A stretch of DNA of 64,000 bases from DATFKA01 sp042095835 (GTDB lineage: Bacteria; Bacteroidota; Bacteroidia; Chitinophagales; Saprospiraceae), in NCBI GenBank assembly GCA_042095835.1, contig JBELML010000003.1, positions 1 through 64,000 on the forward strand, in the 5' to 3' direction. Below are positions 35,092 through 42,872 of this stretch, piece after piece. Every line of letters begins with the position of its first letter. The stretch's first letter is position 1. The position numbers were made by a program, and so were the translations under genes. The notes beneath the pieces were generated by a model. The model did not search any database and was not told where the DNA came from. It saw only the letters and a program-made list of their open reading frames with translations.

Positions 35092-36480
35092 ATGAATCAA
35101 CACACCATCAAAAGGTCGGTTGCTGTGAGTGGCGTTGGCCTACATACAGGCCAAAAAGTCACCATCACCTTCCAGCCAGCACCAGTCAATCATGGCTATA
35201 AGTTTAAAAGGGTAGACTTAGAAGGTACTCCTGTAGTCAATGCCGATGTCAATCGGGTTGTATCCACGCAGCGAGGTACCACCATACAATCAGGAGAAGC
35301 CATTGTAAGTACGGTAGAGCATGCTTTGTCTGCCTTGGCTGGATTACAGGTAGACAATATCCTCATGGAAATTGACGGACCAGAAGTGCCAATCATGGAT
35401 GGTAGTGCGCTACCTTTTGTAGAAGCTATCCAAGAAGCGGGTATAGAAGAACAAGATGCTAAGCGTGAATATTTTGAAATAGAGGAACCCATTACCTATC
35501 GTGATGAGGAATCTGGCCTAGAAATGACAGCTCTGCCAGCCGATCGATTTGAGGTCATCACGATGATTGATTTCAACTCCAAAACGCTGGGTCAGCAGTA
35601 TGCTAGCATCAATGATCTAGGAGATTATGCCGAGGAGATTGCCCCCTCTCGCACCTTTGTTTTTCTGAGAGAGATTGAGATGCTATTGGAGCAAAACCTC
35701 ATTAAAGGAGGAGATTTAGATAATGCCATCGTCATTGCCGACCAGACTATCAGCCAGGATAAATTAGATGCGCTGGCCAGCAAACTGGGCAAACCATCAG
35801 TAAGAGTTGAGCAAGAAGGTATACTCAACACGATTAAATTAAAATATAGAAACGAGCCAGCTCGTCATAAACTGCTCGATGTCATAGGTGATACCGCTTT
35901 ATTAGGTAAGCCGATTAAAGGTAGAATCCTCGCTACTAAGCCAGGTCACACCACTAATGTCGAGTTTACAAAATTGCTTAAAAAACACTATCTTGAGCAG
36001 AGGAAGCTAAAAGGAAAACCGAAGTACGATCCAAATAAAGCGCCTGTTTTCACAATAGAGCAGGTGTCCCAATGGTTACCACATCGTTTTCCTTTTTTAT
36101 TGATCGATAAGATCATTGAACTTTCTGACACACATGTGGTTGGGGTAAAAAGTGTAACTTTTAACGAAAGCTATTTTCAGGGCCATTTTCCAGGAAATCC
36201 TGTAATGCCCGGAGTGCTGCAAATTGAGGCATTAGCGCAGACTGGAGGCATCTTGGCATTATCGACAGTAGAGGACCCAGGCAACTGGGATACTTATTTT
36301 ATTAAGATTGATAATGCTAAATTCAAGCATAAAGTCGTTCCAGGAGATACACTGATTTTAAAAATGGAATTGCTGGCTCCCATTCGTAGGGGAATTTGCC
36401 AGATGCAGGCAACTGCGTATGTTGGCAATAAAATCGTCTCTGAAGGTGAATTAACAGCTCAAATCGTCAAGCGCTCTTAA
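35092..36480 (+). CDS. lpxC-fabZ: Bifunctional LpxC deacetylase / FabZ dehydratase
   Basis: A natural fusion typical of Bacteroidota. Residues 1-300 are the zinc deacetylase LpxC, the committed step of lipid A synthesis (His77 in VEHALSAL, His259 and Asp263 in RHKLLDVIGD, and HTTN later). Residues about 315-462 are FabZ, 3-hydroxyacyl-ACP dehydratase, with LPHRFPFLLID and catalytic His365 and Glu379 in FQGHFPGNPVMPGVLQIEA. Both compete for the same hydroxyacyl-ACP pool, so fusion couples membrane fatty acid and lipid A synthesis. It lies 98 bases after lpxD; lpxA starts 1 base after its stop. Confidence 0.96.
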   Translation: MNQHTIKRSVAVSGVGLHTGQKVTITFQPAPVNHGYKFKRVDLEGTPVVNADVNRVVSTQRGTTIQSGEAIVSTVEHALSALAGLQVDNILMEIDGPEVPIMDGSALPFVEAIQEAGIEEQDAKREYFEIEEPITYRDEESGLEMTALPADRFEVITMIDFNSKTLGQQYASINDLGDYAEEIAPSRTFVFLREIEMLLEQNLIKGGDLDNAIVIADQTISQDKLDALASKLGKPSVRVEQEGILNTIKLKYRNEPARHKLLDVIGDTALLGKPIKGRILATKPGHTTNVEFTKLLKKHYLEQRKLKGKPKYDPNKAPVFTIEQVSQWLPHRFPFLLIDKIIELSDTHVVGVKSVTFNESYFQGHFPGNPVMPGVLQIEALAQTGGILALSTVEDPGNWDTYFIKIDNAKFKHKVVPGDTLILKMELLAPIRRGICQMQATAYVGNKIVSEGELTAQIVKRS

Positions 36481-36481
36481 A

Positions 36482-37294
36482 ATGAACCACCAAAGTTACA
36501 TACATCCCGAAGCACAAATTGGTAAAAACGTGCGTATTAGCCCTTTTTGCTACATCGACAAAGATGTGGTCATTGGGGATGGTACCTGGCTTGGACCCAA
36601 TGTCACCATTTTTGAGGGTGCGCGTATCGGAAAAGATTGTAAAATTTTTCCGGGAGCTGTAATTTCTGGCATTCCTCAAGATCTTAAATTCGCAGGGGAG
36701 CCTACTACTGCTGAAATCGGAGATCGCACCACCATACGCGAGTATGTAACCATCAATAGAGGTACCTCCTATGCCAATAAAACGATAGTCGGTAGCGACT
36801 GTTTGCTCATGGCTTATGTACACGTTGCTCACGATTGTATCTTAGGCGATAGCGTTATTTTGGCCAATAATGTCAACCTCGCCGGCCATGTCATGGTTGA
36901 GGATTGGGCTATACTAGAAGGTTTGGTAGCGGTCCAGCAGTTCACCAAAATTGGCGCTCATAGTTTTATCGCTGGTGGATCACTAGTACGAAAAAGTGTA
37001 CCTCCATTTGTAAAAGCAGCGAGAGAGCCGCTATCCTATGCTGGTATTAATGCCATCGGTTTAAAACGTCGGGCATTCACACAAGAAACGATCAATCATA
37101 TCCAAGATATCTACCGTATTCTTTATGTAAAAGGCGACAATATTTCCAAGGCCTTGAGCTTGATCGATGATCAAATCCAAGACAGCAAGGAAAAGGCGCA
37201 AATCTTAAAGTTCATCAGCTCTGCTGAATTCGGTATCATCCGCGGTTTTCAACATATTAATGGAAAGCACCTCGATGGAAGTACAACTAAATAA
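36482..37294 (+). CDS. lpxA: Acyl-ACP:UDP-N-acetylglucosamine O-acyltransferase
   Basis: First step of lipid A synthesis; transfers a 3-hydroxyacyl chain to the 3-OH of UDP-GlcNAc. The 270-residue protein is a trimeric left-handed beta-helix with hexapeptide repeats (VRISPF, VVIGDG, ARIGKD), catalytic His117 in VHVAHDC, and the C-terminal AGINAIGLKRRAF segment that marks LpxA. Length matches the family. It starts one base after the lpxC-fabZ stop and overlaps the following ABC gene by 20-35 bases, so translation is probably coupled. Confidence 0.95.
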   Translation: MNHQSYIHPEAQIGKNVRISPFCYIDKDVVIGDGTWLGPNVTIFEGARIGKDCKIFPGAVISGIPQDLKFAGEPTTAEIGDRTTIREYVTINRGTSYANKTIVGSDCLLMAYVHVAHDCILGDSVILANNVNLAGHVMVEDWAILEGLVAVQQFTKIGAHSFIAGGSLVRKSVPPFVKAAREPLSYAGINAIGLKRRAFTQETINHIQDIYRILYVKGDNISKALSLIDDQIQDSKEKAQILKFISSAEFGIIRGFQHINGKHLDGSTTK

Positions 37295-37910
37295 AGTTGG
37301 TAAACGCTTTAAGTATGATTGGATTTTTAAAAATATTAGCCTAGAGCTAAAAGCTCCTCTCCGGTATGCGGTCCAAGGCCCTAATGGATCTGGCAAATCT
37401 ACCCTACTAAAAATCTTGTCCGGTCACCTGACCCCTTCCAAGGGAACAATTCAATTTTTGTTGGATGAAAAAAAAATAGACCCTAATCTAGTTTATAAAC
37501 AAGTAGCTTTTGCGGGCCCTTATATCGATCTCATCGAGACCTTCACGCTAAAAGAAATCATTGAGTTTCACCAGCAATTTAAAAAGTTGCTCCCAGGCTT
37601 CGATACCAAAGGACTCATCGACCGCATGAATCTCAAAAAAGCTCAGGATAAACAACTCAAGTTTTATTCTTCTGGAATGAAACAGCGGGTAAAACTAGCC
37701 CTATCTATCTGTTCTCAATCTAAGTTATTGCTACTAGACGAGCCCACCACCAATCTAGATACAGAGGGCATTCAATGGTATCGCGAATTGATCGAAGATT
37801 TCGGCAAGGATCGCCTACTCATCATAGCTTCCAATGCAGCAGTAGATTTTGATTTTTGCGAAGAGCGTATTTCCATCCTGGATTTCAAACCCATCAGCAA
37901 GCTAAAATAA
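37275..37910 (+). CDS. ABC transporter ATP-binding protein with Asn in the H-loop position
   Basis: A 211-residue ATPase subunit from the second possible start (37275); an ATG at 37260 would add five residues and lengthen the overlap with lpxA from 20 to 35 bases. Walker A GPNGSGKST, signature SSGMKQR, Walker B LLLLDEPTTNLD are intact. The normal switch His is absent: the last strand reads IIASNAAVDFDF, with Asn where His is usual. No permease gene is adjacent. Other Bacteroidota ABC ATPases share this ASN pattern to my memory, so it is likely a conserved subfamily. Its link to lipid A is positional only; export of a lipid or heme-like substrate is possible. It overlaps the convergent rof-like gene by 17 bases. 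Confidence 0.8.
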   Translation: MEVQLNKVGKRFKYDWIFKNISLELKAPLRYAVQGPNGSGKSTLLKILSGHLTPSKGTIQFLLDEKKIDPNLVYKQVAFAGPYIDLIETFTLKEIIEFHQQFKKLLPGFDTKGLIDRMNLKKAQDKQLKFYSSGMKQRVKLALSICSQSKLLLLDEPTTNLDTEGIQWYRELIEDFGKDRLLIIASNAAVDFDFCEERISILDFKPISKLK

Positions 37911-38136
37911 CCGGCTTCCCATCTACTTTGATTAAGTAATCTAGCCGCAAGGTTAAGCCATTATCAAACACGATGAACTCTTCTTTATTTTTGGTATACA
38001 AGTCTTTGATCTGTACGCCTTGAACAGTAATTGGTTGATCATTTTCATAGTACTCCACCTCTACTTTCTTTCGGAGCGTGGCGATGGCCTCTAGCTCGTC
38101 ATAATAGTTGCAATTGATTGGAATATATTTGGACAT
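37894..38136 (-). CDS. Rof-like Rho-binding antiterminator family protein
   Basis: An 80-residue protein matching the Rof/YaeO pattern: start YIPINC.YYDELEAIATLRKKV, central beta strands, and a basic C-terminal strand (LRLDYLIKVDGKPVILAC). Rof in enterobacteria binds transcription termination factor Rho and inhibits it; that function is inferred here from fold-level similarity, which is moderate. It is convergent with the ABC gene, overlapping its end by 17 bases, and a 16-bp tandem repeat starts 4 bases upstream of its start codon. Confidence 0.6.
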   Translation of the reverse strand: MSKYIPINCNYYDELEAIATLRKKVEVEYYENDQPITVQGVQIKDLYTKNKEEFIVFDNGLTLRLDYLIKVDGKPVILAC

Positions 38137-38139
38137 ATA

Positions 38140-38179
38140 GTGATGTTTTGATGTGGTGATGTTTTGATGTGGTGATGTT
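38140..38179. repeat. 16-bp perfect tandem repeat in the rof-like promoter region
   Basis: GTGATGTTTTGATGTG occurs twice in tandem plus half a copy, beginning 4 bases upstream of the rof-like start codon. Each unit is two 8-mers of the same kind as in the array at 38431-38646. Copy number could change by slippage. From 38180 to 38430 there is no gene. Confidence 0.75.
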
Positions 38180-38430
38180 GAATCCTAATCAGTAGTTATA
38201 AGGGTAAAAAGAAACCAAAGGTGCGACTAGAGACTATTCCATTTATTGGGATCCCACTTTTCATCCCAGAGCCAAATTTGGTCCTAAAAGGATGCTTTCT
38301 CAATTCCTTATTACAAGATTTCCACCTCACTAACCCTTTAAACAAATACCCCATAAACCTATCTCCTCCCTAAACACTTAAACGCTAGAACAAAAACTCC
38401 TGTAGTCGCCTTTCTCAGCATGTACACACC

Positions 38431-38646
38431 TCTCCCTCATCTCCACATCTTCTATGTTAACACATCTCCATGTCAACATGTCACCATGTCAACACTTCTC
38501 CATGCCACCATATCGCCACACCACCAGGTCTCCACGTCACTACGTCTCCATGCCACCATATCTCCACATCTCCATGTCAACACTTCACCATATCGCCATA
38601 TCTCCATGTCACCACGTCTCCAAGTCCCCAAGTCACCACGTCTTCA
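38431..38646. repeat. Array of about two dozen degenerate 8-bp repeats
   Basis: Near-continuous 8-mers of the form C(T/A)CCA(T/C)(G/A)T, e.g. CTCCATGT, CACCATGT, CACCATAT, CTCCACGT. It ends just before the stop of the sugar dehydrogenase gene, whose 3' flank it forms. It produces open frames in all three plus frames that are rich in Ser, Thr and His, which are not genes. Confidence 0.8.
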
Positions 38647-38649
38647 ATG

Positions 38650-40071
38650 TCACATTTCCATCTCAATTGGTACTAAGCGGAATACATAGCCTGGGCGCGC
38701 AACACAGATATAAATATACCCATCAGGCCCCTGCTCCACATTTCTCAAACGGCCGATATTTTTCATGAGCATTTCTTCATCAACGACTTTATTGCCTTCC
38801 ATTCTACAGAGGTTGAGGTATTTAAACCTTAGAGAACCTACTAGCGCATGCCCTTTCCAATCGCCGTATTTATCACTAGTCACAAATGCCAAACCACTGG
38901 GCGCAATAGAGGGCACCCAATAGTGTACAGGTTGCTCCATTCCTTCTTTTTCTAAATCGCTTGTAAAGATGGTGCCATCGTAGTTGATCCCATAAGAGAT
39001 TACAGGCCACCCATAGTTCTTTCCTGCCTGAATACGGTTCAGCTCGTCACCTCCTCTTGGTCCATGCTCATGGGTCCATATCTCACCCGTTTCTGGGTGT
39101 ACCGCAATACCTTGTGGATTCCGATGCCCATAGGAATAGATGGAGGCAACAGCGGTATCTACGCCTACAAATGGATTATCTTCCGGAATGCTACCATCGT
39201 CATTAAAGCGATGTACCGAGCCCGCTGCTAGCGATAAGTTTTGGGGATTGATATCTCTAGCACCACGATCCCCAACCGTCACATATAGATAGCCTTCCTG
39301 GTCGAAGGTCATCATCGAACCAAAGTGATATTGTGCAGCGGTATAGGGTAATGCCTCCAGGATCTGTAGAGGTTCGGTCAAGGTGTTACCTTCTAATTTG
39401 TAGCGAGTGACCATCGTGGTGGTCAAAGAATCTCCACTCTCCACTTTGAGATTGGCATAAGAAAGGTAGATCAGCTGGTTGTTGTCAAAATCAGGATGCA
39501 AAACCACTTCGTGCATGCCATCTTGGTCTCTATTGCGTACCGTAGGTAGATTTTCAATCAAGGTTTTGTTGCCCTCTTTATCTACTCTATACATTGGTCC
39601 ACTTCGCTCCGTGACTAGGAATTCTCCATTGGGTAAGACAGCCATCCCCCAGGGGATATAAAACCCTGAAGCAACGGTATCCAAACGAAAGGTCAAAGCC
39701 TCTGAAACAATCGTATCAGACTGTAGGCTTTCTGCCTCAAAACCGTACTTATCTACTTCTACAATTCCTTTTTCAATATAGGAAACTAAGCCTTTGATAT
39801 CTTCTTCAGGTAATGAGGCTGCCCAACCTGGCATTCCCGCATCGGTGTAGCCCTCAGATATCGATTTGTACAACTCCTCCGCCCCTTTGCCATGTTTCCA
39901 ACGGCGATCAACAAAGGCTTGCATTTGCTCACCATGACAGCTTGAGCATAATAGCGTATAATTCTCCTCTGCCTTGGCCATCATTGGATCGACAGCTTCT
40001 TCTTTCTCCGCTGGCGCGCAGAAGGTGAGTAGAAGGGATAAAATCAAAAAGGTAAAGACGATTTTCTTCAT
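38650..40071 (-). CDS. Cytochrome c-PQQ-type sugar dehydrogenase, lipoprotein
   Basis: A 473-residue lipoprotein (lipobox LTFC, Cys18) with two domains. Residues about 35-105 are a class I cytochrome c, heme motif CSSCH (Cys42, Cys45, His46), with distal Met in AGMPGW. Residues about 130-473 are a six-bladed glucose/sorbosone dehydrogenase-like propeller (IPWGMAVLPNGEFLVTERSG, YGHRNPQGIAVHPETGEIWTHEHGPRGGDELN), the YliI/PQQ-soluble aldose dehydrogenase family. The His residues needed for PQQ are in the GHRNPQ and HEHGPRGG segments. Likely role: periplasmic oxidation of an aldose sugar with electron transfer to the attached heme. Confidence 0.88.
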   Translation of the reverse strand: MKKIVFTFLILSLLLTFCAPAEKEEAVDPMMAKAEENYTLLCSSCHGEQMQAFVDRRWKHGKGAEELYKSISEGYTDAGMPGWAASLPEEDIKGLVSYIEKGIVEVDKYGFEAESLQSDTIVSEALTFRLDTVASGFYIPWGMAVLPNGEFLVTERSGPMYRVDKEGNKTLIENLPTVRNRDQDGMHEVVLHPDFDNNQLIYLSYANLKVESGDSLTTTMVTRYKLEGNTLTEPLQILEALPYTAAQYHFGSMMTFDQEGYLYVTVGDRGARDINPQNLSLAAGSVHRFNDDGSIPEDNPFVGVDTAVASIYSYGHRNPQGIAVHPETGEIWTHEHGPRGGDELNRIQAGKNYGWPVISYGINYDGTIFTSDLEKEGMEQPVHYWVPSIAPSGLAFVTSDKYGDWKGHALVGSLRFKYLNLCRMEGNKVVDEEMLMKNIGRLRNVEQGPDGYIYICVARPGYVFRLVPIEMEM

Positions 40072-40124
40072 GGTGTTGGTTTTTCATCAAAGATAAAAAA
40101 CCAACACCAAGTCTACCTATATGT

Positions 40125-41087
40125 TTAGCAGCACTGTGTGATAAATAGATATAACGGCATACCCAAGGTGATATTAAATGGGAAGGTAATCGCCAGAGCC
40201 ATCGGCAAGTACAAACTTGGATTAGCCGTCGGAGCAGCAATCCGCATTGCTGCTGGCACCGCAATATAGGAAGCACTCGCCGCTAAGATGGAAAACAAAA
40301 AGCGATCGCCCACCGACTCAATAAAGAAGCTGGTCAGGAAGGCTACCAGACAACCATTAATCAGGGGAATTATAATCGCAAATAATAAGGCAAAGCGACC
40401 TTTATTCAGAAACTCATTCAACTTCTTGCCACTGGTGATCCCCATGTCTAGCAAGAACACCGCGAGAAAACCTTTAAAAATATCGGTAGTAAAGGGCTTA
40501 ATTCCCTGTGCTTGCTCCTCACTTGCCATAAAGCCAATGAATAAACTTCCCAAAATCAACAATACACTTTCATTTGTTAAAGAGTGCTTGATGACTTTAG
40601 TGGCAATGGCTGGCTCCTGTCGGTTTTTATCAAACATAGAGATCAACAACATCCCTACAATAATAGATGGCGCCTCCATCAAAGCCATCACAGCGACCAT
40701 ATGGCCTCCAAAAGAGATATTCTCAATTTCCAGAAAGGAAATCGCCGTCACAAAAGTCACTGCACTCACCGATCCATAAGCTGCAGCAATAGCTCCTGAA
40801 TTAGCGATGGAGAATTTCTTTTTGAGTATAAAAAAGGTATAAATCGGCACACAAATAGCCAATAGAATACCTAAAACTAAAGATCCAGCTATTTGAAGAT
40901 TAAAGGGACTGTGGGCCAATTCTTGCCCGCCTTTAAAACCAATTGAAAGCAACAGGTATAGCGATATAAATTTGGCCGAATTCTGTGGTATTTCTAAATC
41001 ACTTTTAAAGTTAACAGCTAATATCCCTAAGAAAAAAAAGAGTAAAGCTGGATTCGTCAGGTTGTCAAATAGTAAGTGTAAGTCCAT
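40125..41087 (-). CDS. sbtA: SbtA-family sodium-dependent bicarbonate transporter
   Basis: A 320-residue integral membrane protein with about ten hydrophobic helices in two inverted halves, matching the SbtA/DUF897 family: LYLLLSIGFKGGQELAHS, AIAAAYGSVSAVTFVTAI, FGGHMVAVMALMEAPSI and FLLDMGITSGKKL. In cyanobacteria SbtA takes up bicarbonate using the sodium gradient. In Bacteroidota it would supply bicarbonate for carboxylases (anaplerosis, biotin enzymes), since no carbon fixation genes are visible here. It is the last gene of a minus-strand locus whose upstream neighbours face a LysR regulator. Confidence 0.88.
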   Translation of the reverse strand: MDLHLLFDNLTNPALLFFFLGILAVNFKSDLEIPQNSAKFISLYLLLSIGFKGGQELAHSPFNLQIAGSLVLGILLAICVPIYTFFILKKKFSIANSGAIAAAYGSVSAVTFVTAISFLEIENISFGGHMVAVMALMEAPSIIVGMLLISMFDKNRQEPAIATKVIKHSLTNESVLLILGSLFIGFMASEEQAQGIKPFTTDIFKGFLAVFLLDMGITSGKKLNEFLNKGRFALLFAIIIPLINGCLVAFLTSFFIESVGDRFLFSILAASASYIAVPAAMRIAAPTANPSLYLPMALAITFPFNITLGMPLYLFITQCC

Positions 41088-41229
41088 AACGATCTTATTA
41101 GTCCTTTCGAACTAGTCTATAAGGTAAATTAAAAGTGCGTATGAAAAACCTACCCAAAGTGCTATGGGTAGACATTACTTGGGCCGACGATTGTCGGCCC
41201 AGTCTATGAGAGGCATGTGGTCTTGGGAA

Positions 41230-41517
41230 CTATTCAAATGTAATCTCAAGGATACCATTAATGCTAACTTTTGCGCCACTTCTGCGGGCCTCTGCTAAAA
41301 TCTCTTTAGCTCTTTTCTTTTCTGCTAGCAACTCCTGAATTCTGGCATTCGTGTAAGTGTTATCACAATTCTCATCGTGCTCATTGTGGCACCAACGCTG
41401 AATTTTGTGGAAATTGATTTTTTCATCAATTAAAGCATTGACAACATCAGCTGCCTCAGTTGCAGTGAAGGCTCCTTCGACAAGCTGTACTTTTTGAATA
41501 ACTTCTGTAGCAATCAT
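41230..41517 (-). CDS. Small hypothetical protein of the SbtA locus
   Basis: A 95-residue soluble protein, helical by composition, with one unusual Cys/His-rich segment in the middle (WCHNEHDENCDN) followed by a basic helix (LLAEKKRAKEILAEARRSG) and a C-terminal strand (VSINGILEITF). The Cys/His segment could bind a metal. The family is not recognised. It lies 142 bases upstream of sbtA and reads in the same direction, so it may be a regulatory or accessory subunit; it lacks the PII-like features of cyanobacterial SbtB. Confidence 0.6.
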   Translation of the reverse strand: MIATEVIQKVQLVEGAFTATEAADVVNALIDEKINFHKIQRWCHNEHDENCDNTYTNARIQELLAEKKRAKEILAEARRSGAKVSINGILEITFE

Positions 41518-41615
41518 GTGATTTGGTTTGAAACGGTTAATTATATTATTATCTCTTTGATCTTTATGTCTTCCTGTGGCTATTGGGCCTAGCTTCCTTT
41601 TACGCTTGATAAAGC

Positions 41616-41858
41616 TTAATCTCTACTAGCACTTTGGAGTAGCATCAACAAAGTCAATAACAAACAAGCAGGCAAAATAACAGGTACCAATGCCGGCACA
41701 TATAGCTGAGCTGCCTAGACCCATGCTAGGAATACCAACGCCACCAGTAGAGGCTTTACAATACTTTCAAGCAATATCAAACTGCTGCGCTTTTGCAGGC
41801 CCATTGAAAGGATATTACCACGATAGTGCATCCCCGGCTTTGTATTCTTATTGGACAT
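41616..41858 (-). pseudogene. Small membrane ORF interrupted by an in-frame TAG
   Basis: On the minus strand, ATG at 41858 opens a frame of 47 codons (MSNKNTKPGMHYRGN...) that ends in TAG at 41715-41717; the same frame continues for 32 more codons to TAA at 41616-41618. The residues on both sides of the TAG form hydrophobic helices (LLVALVFLAWV before, LVPVILPACLLLTLLML after), as if one small membrane protein of 80 residues had acquired a stop codon. It could be a pseudogene, a sequencing error, or a 47-residue protein. It lies between the LysR gene and the 95-residue gene. A plus-strand frame at 41690-41887 over the same bases looks less protein-like. Confidence 0.4.
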
Positions 41859-41912
41859 GGCTTATCTGTTTGTTGAGGCAAAGGTGAAGTATTTTTTTCA
41901 TTAGTTTTTATT

Positions 41913-41920
41913 TATATTTG
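41913..41920 (+). promoter_or_regulatory. -7 box for the LysR gene
   Basis: TATATTTG, an exact TAnnTTTG match, 24 bases before the LysR start codon. No TTG at standard distance upstream. Confidence 0.4.
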
Positions 41921-41944
41921 TAATGAAAAGCATAAACACTTCTA

Positions 41945-42868
41945 ATGAATTATACTTTACACCAGCTCAACGTATTCCTAAAAGTTGCTCAAAATCAAAG
42001 CATTACGAAAGCATCAGAGGAACTAATACTCACCCAACCTGCGGTATCAATCCAGCTAAAAAAATTTCAAGAACAGTTCTCAATTCCCCTCACAGAGGTG
42101 GTTGGCCGACAGTTATACGTCACTGATTTTGGCTGGGAAATCGCTAAAGCAGCAGAAAAAGTCTTACAAGAAGTAGAAGAGATCAATTATAAAACCAGGG
42201 CTTTTCAAAACGAAGTTTCAGGTAGGCTGCGAGTATCTGTAGCTTCTACAGGTAAATATGTTATGCCCTATTTTTTATCTGGCTTTATGCAAAAGCATAG
42301 AGGCGTCGATCTAAACATGGATGTGACCAACAAGTCCTTTGTAGTAAGAAGTTTGGAAGAAAATCAGGTCGATTTTTCCTTGGTATCCGTATTACCTGAG
42401 CAGCTGAAGATCAACGAAGTCAAACTGATTCAAAACAAGCTTTACTTAGTCGGGAGTCCTCGTTTGAAACTCAAAAGAAACACCCCTAAGTCCAAGATTT
42501 TTGAATCCTACCCCTTAATCTTTAGAGAAGAGGGCTCCGCTACTAGAAATGCTATGGAAGCTTATATTAAAGCGAATCAATTACCCGTCTTCAAAAGGGT
42601 ACAACTGACATCCAACGAAGCCTTGAAACAGGCAGTAATCGCAGGGCTAGGCTATTCTATCATGCCCTTGATTGGCATCAAAAATGCCCTTAGAAATAGA
42701 GATTTGGAGATCATTCCTTTCAAGGGGCTCCCCATCGTTACCCATTGGCGACTGGTCTGGCTAAAAGCCAAAAAACTCTCACCAGTGGCTGCTGCTTTTT
42801 TAGCCTATATCCAAGAAGAAAAAGAGGTAGTGATAGAGGAACATTTCAAATGGTTTGAACAGTATTAG
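41945..42868 (+). CDS. LysR-type transcriptional regulator
   Basis: A 307-residue regulator of the LysR family. N-terminal winged helix-turn-helix: TLHQLNVFLKVAQNQSITKASEELILTQPAVSIQLKKFQEQF. The C-terminal periplasmic-binding-like effector domain spans about 90-300 (LRVSVASTGKYVMPYFLSGFMQKH). The sequence resembles the CbbR/CmpR/CysB-like class that regulates carbon or nutrient uptake. Divergent orientation to the SbtA locus is the classic LysR layout, so it probably controls sbtA and the small ORFs. An exact -7 box lies upstream. Confidence 0.9.
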   Translation: MNYTLHQLNVFLKVAQNQSITKASEELILTQPAVSIQLKKFQEQFSIPLTEVVGRQLYVTDFGWEIAKAAEKVLQEVEEINYKTRAFQNEVSGRLRVSVASTGKYVMPYFLSGFMQKHRGVDLNMDVTNKSFVVRSLEENQVDFSLVSVLPEQLKINEVKLIQNKLYLVGSPRLKLKRNTPKSKIFESYPLIFREEGSATRNAMEAYIKANQLPVFKRVQLTSNEALKQAVIAGLGYSIMPLIGIKNALRNRDLEIIPFKGLPIVTHWRLVWLKAKKLSPVAAAFLAYIQEEKEVVIEEHFKWFEQY

Positions 42869-42872
42869 CGCA

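Noticed and set aside
38420..38768. Open frames of 68-104 codons rich in Thr, Ser and His in all three plus-strand frames
   Set aside because: They are read-through of a degenerate 8-bp repeat array and run into the 3' end of the sugar dehydrogenase gene; no coding character.
40288..40779. 163-codon plus-strand frame
   Set aside because: Antisense to the sbtA gene, whose family identity is clear; composition is that of a complement of membrane helices.
41690..41887. 65-codon plus-strand frame
   Set aside because: Lies antisense to the TAG-interrupted membrane ORF and has less protein-like composition; kept only as an alternative.
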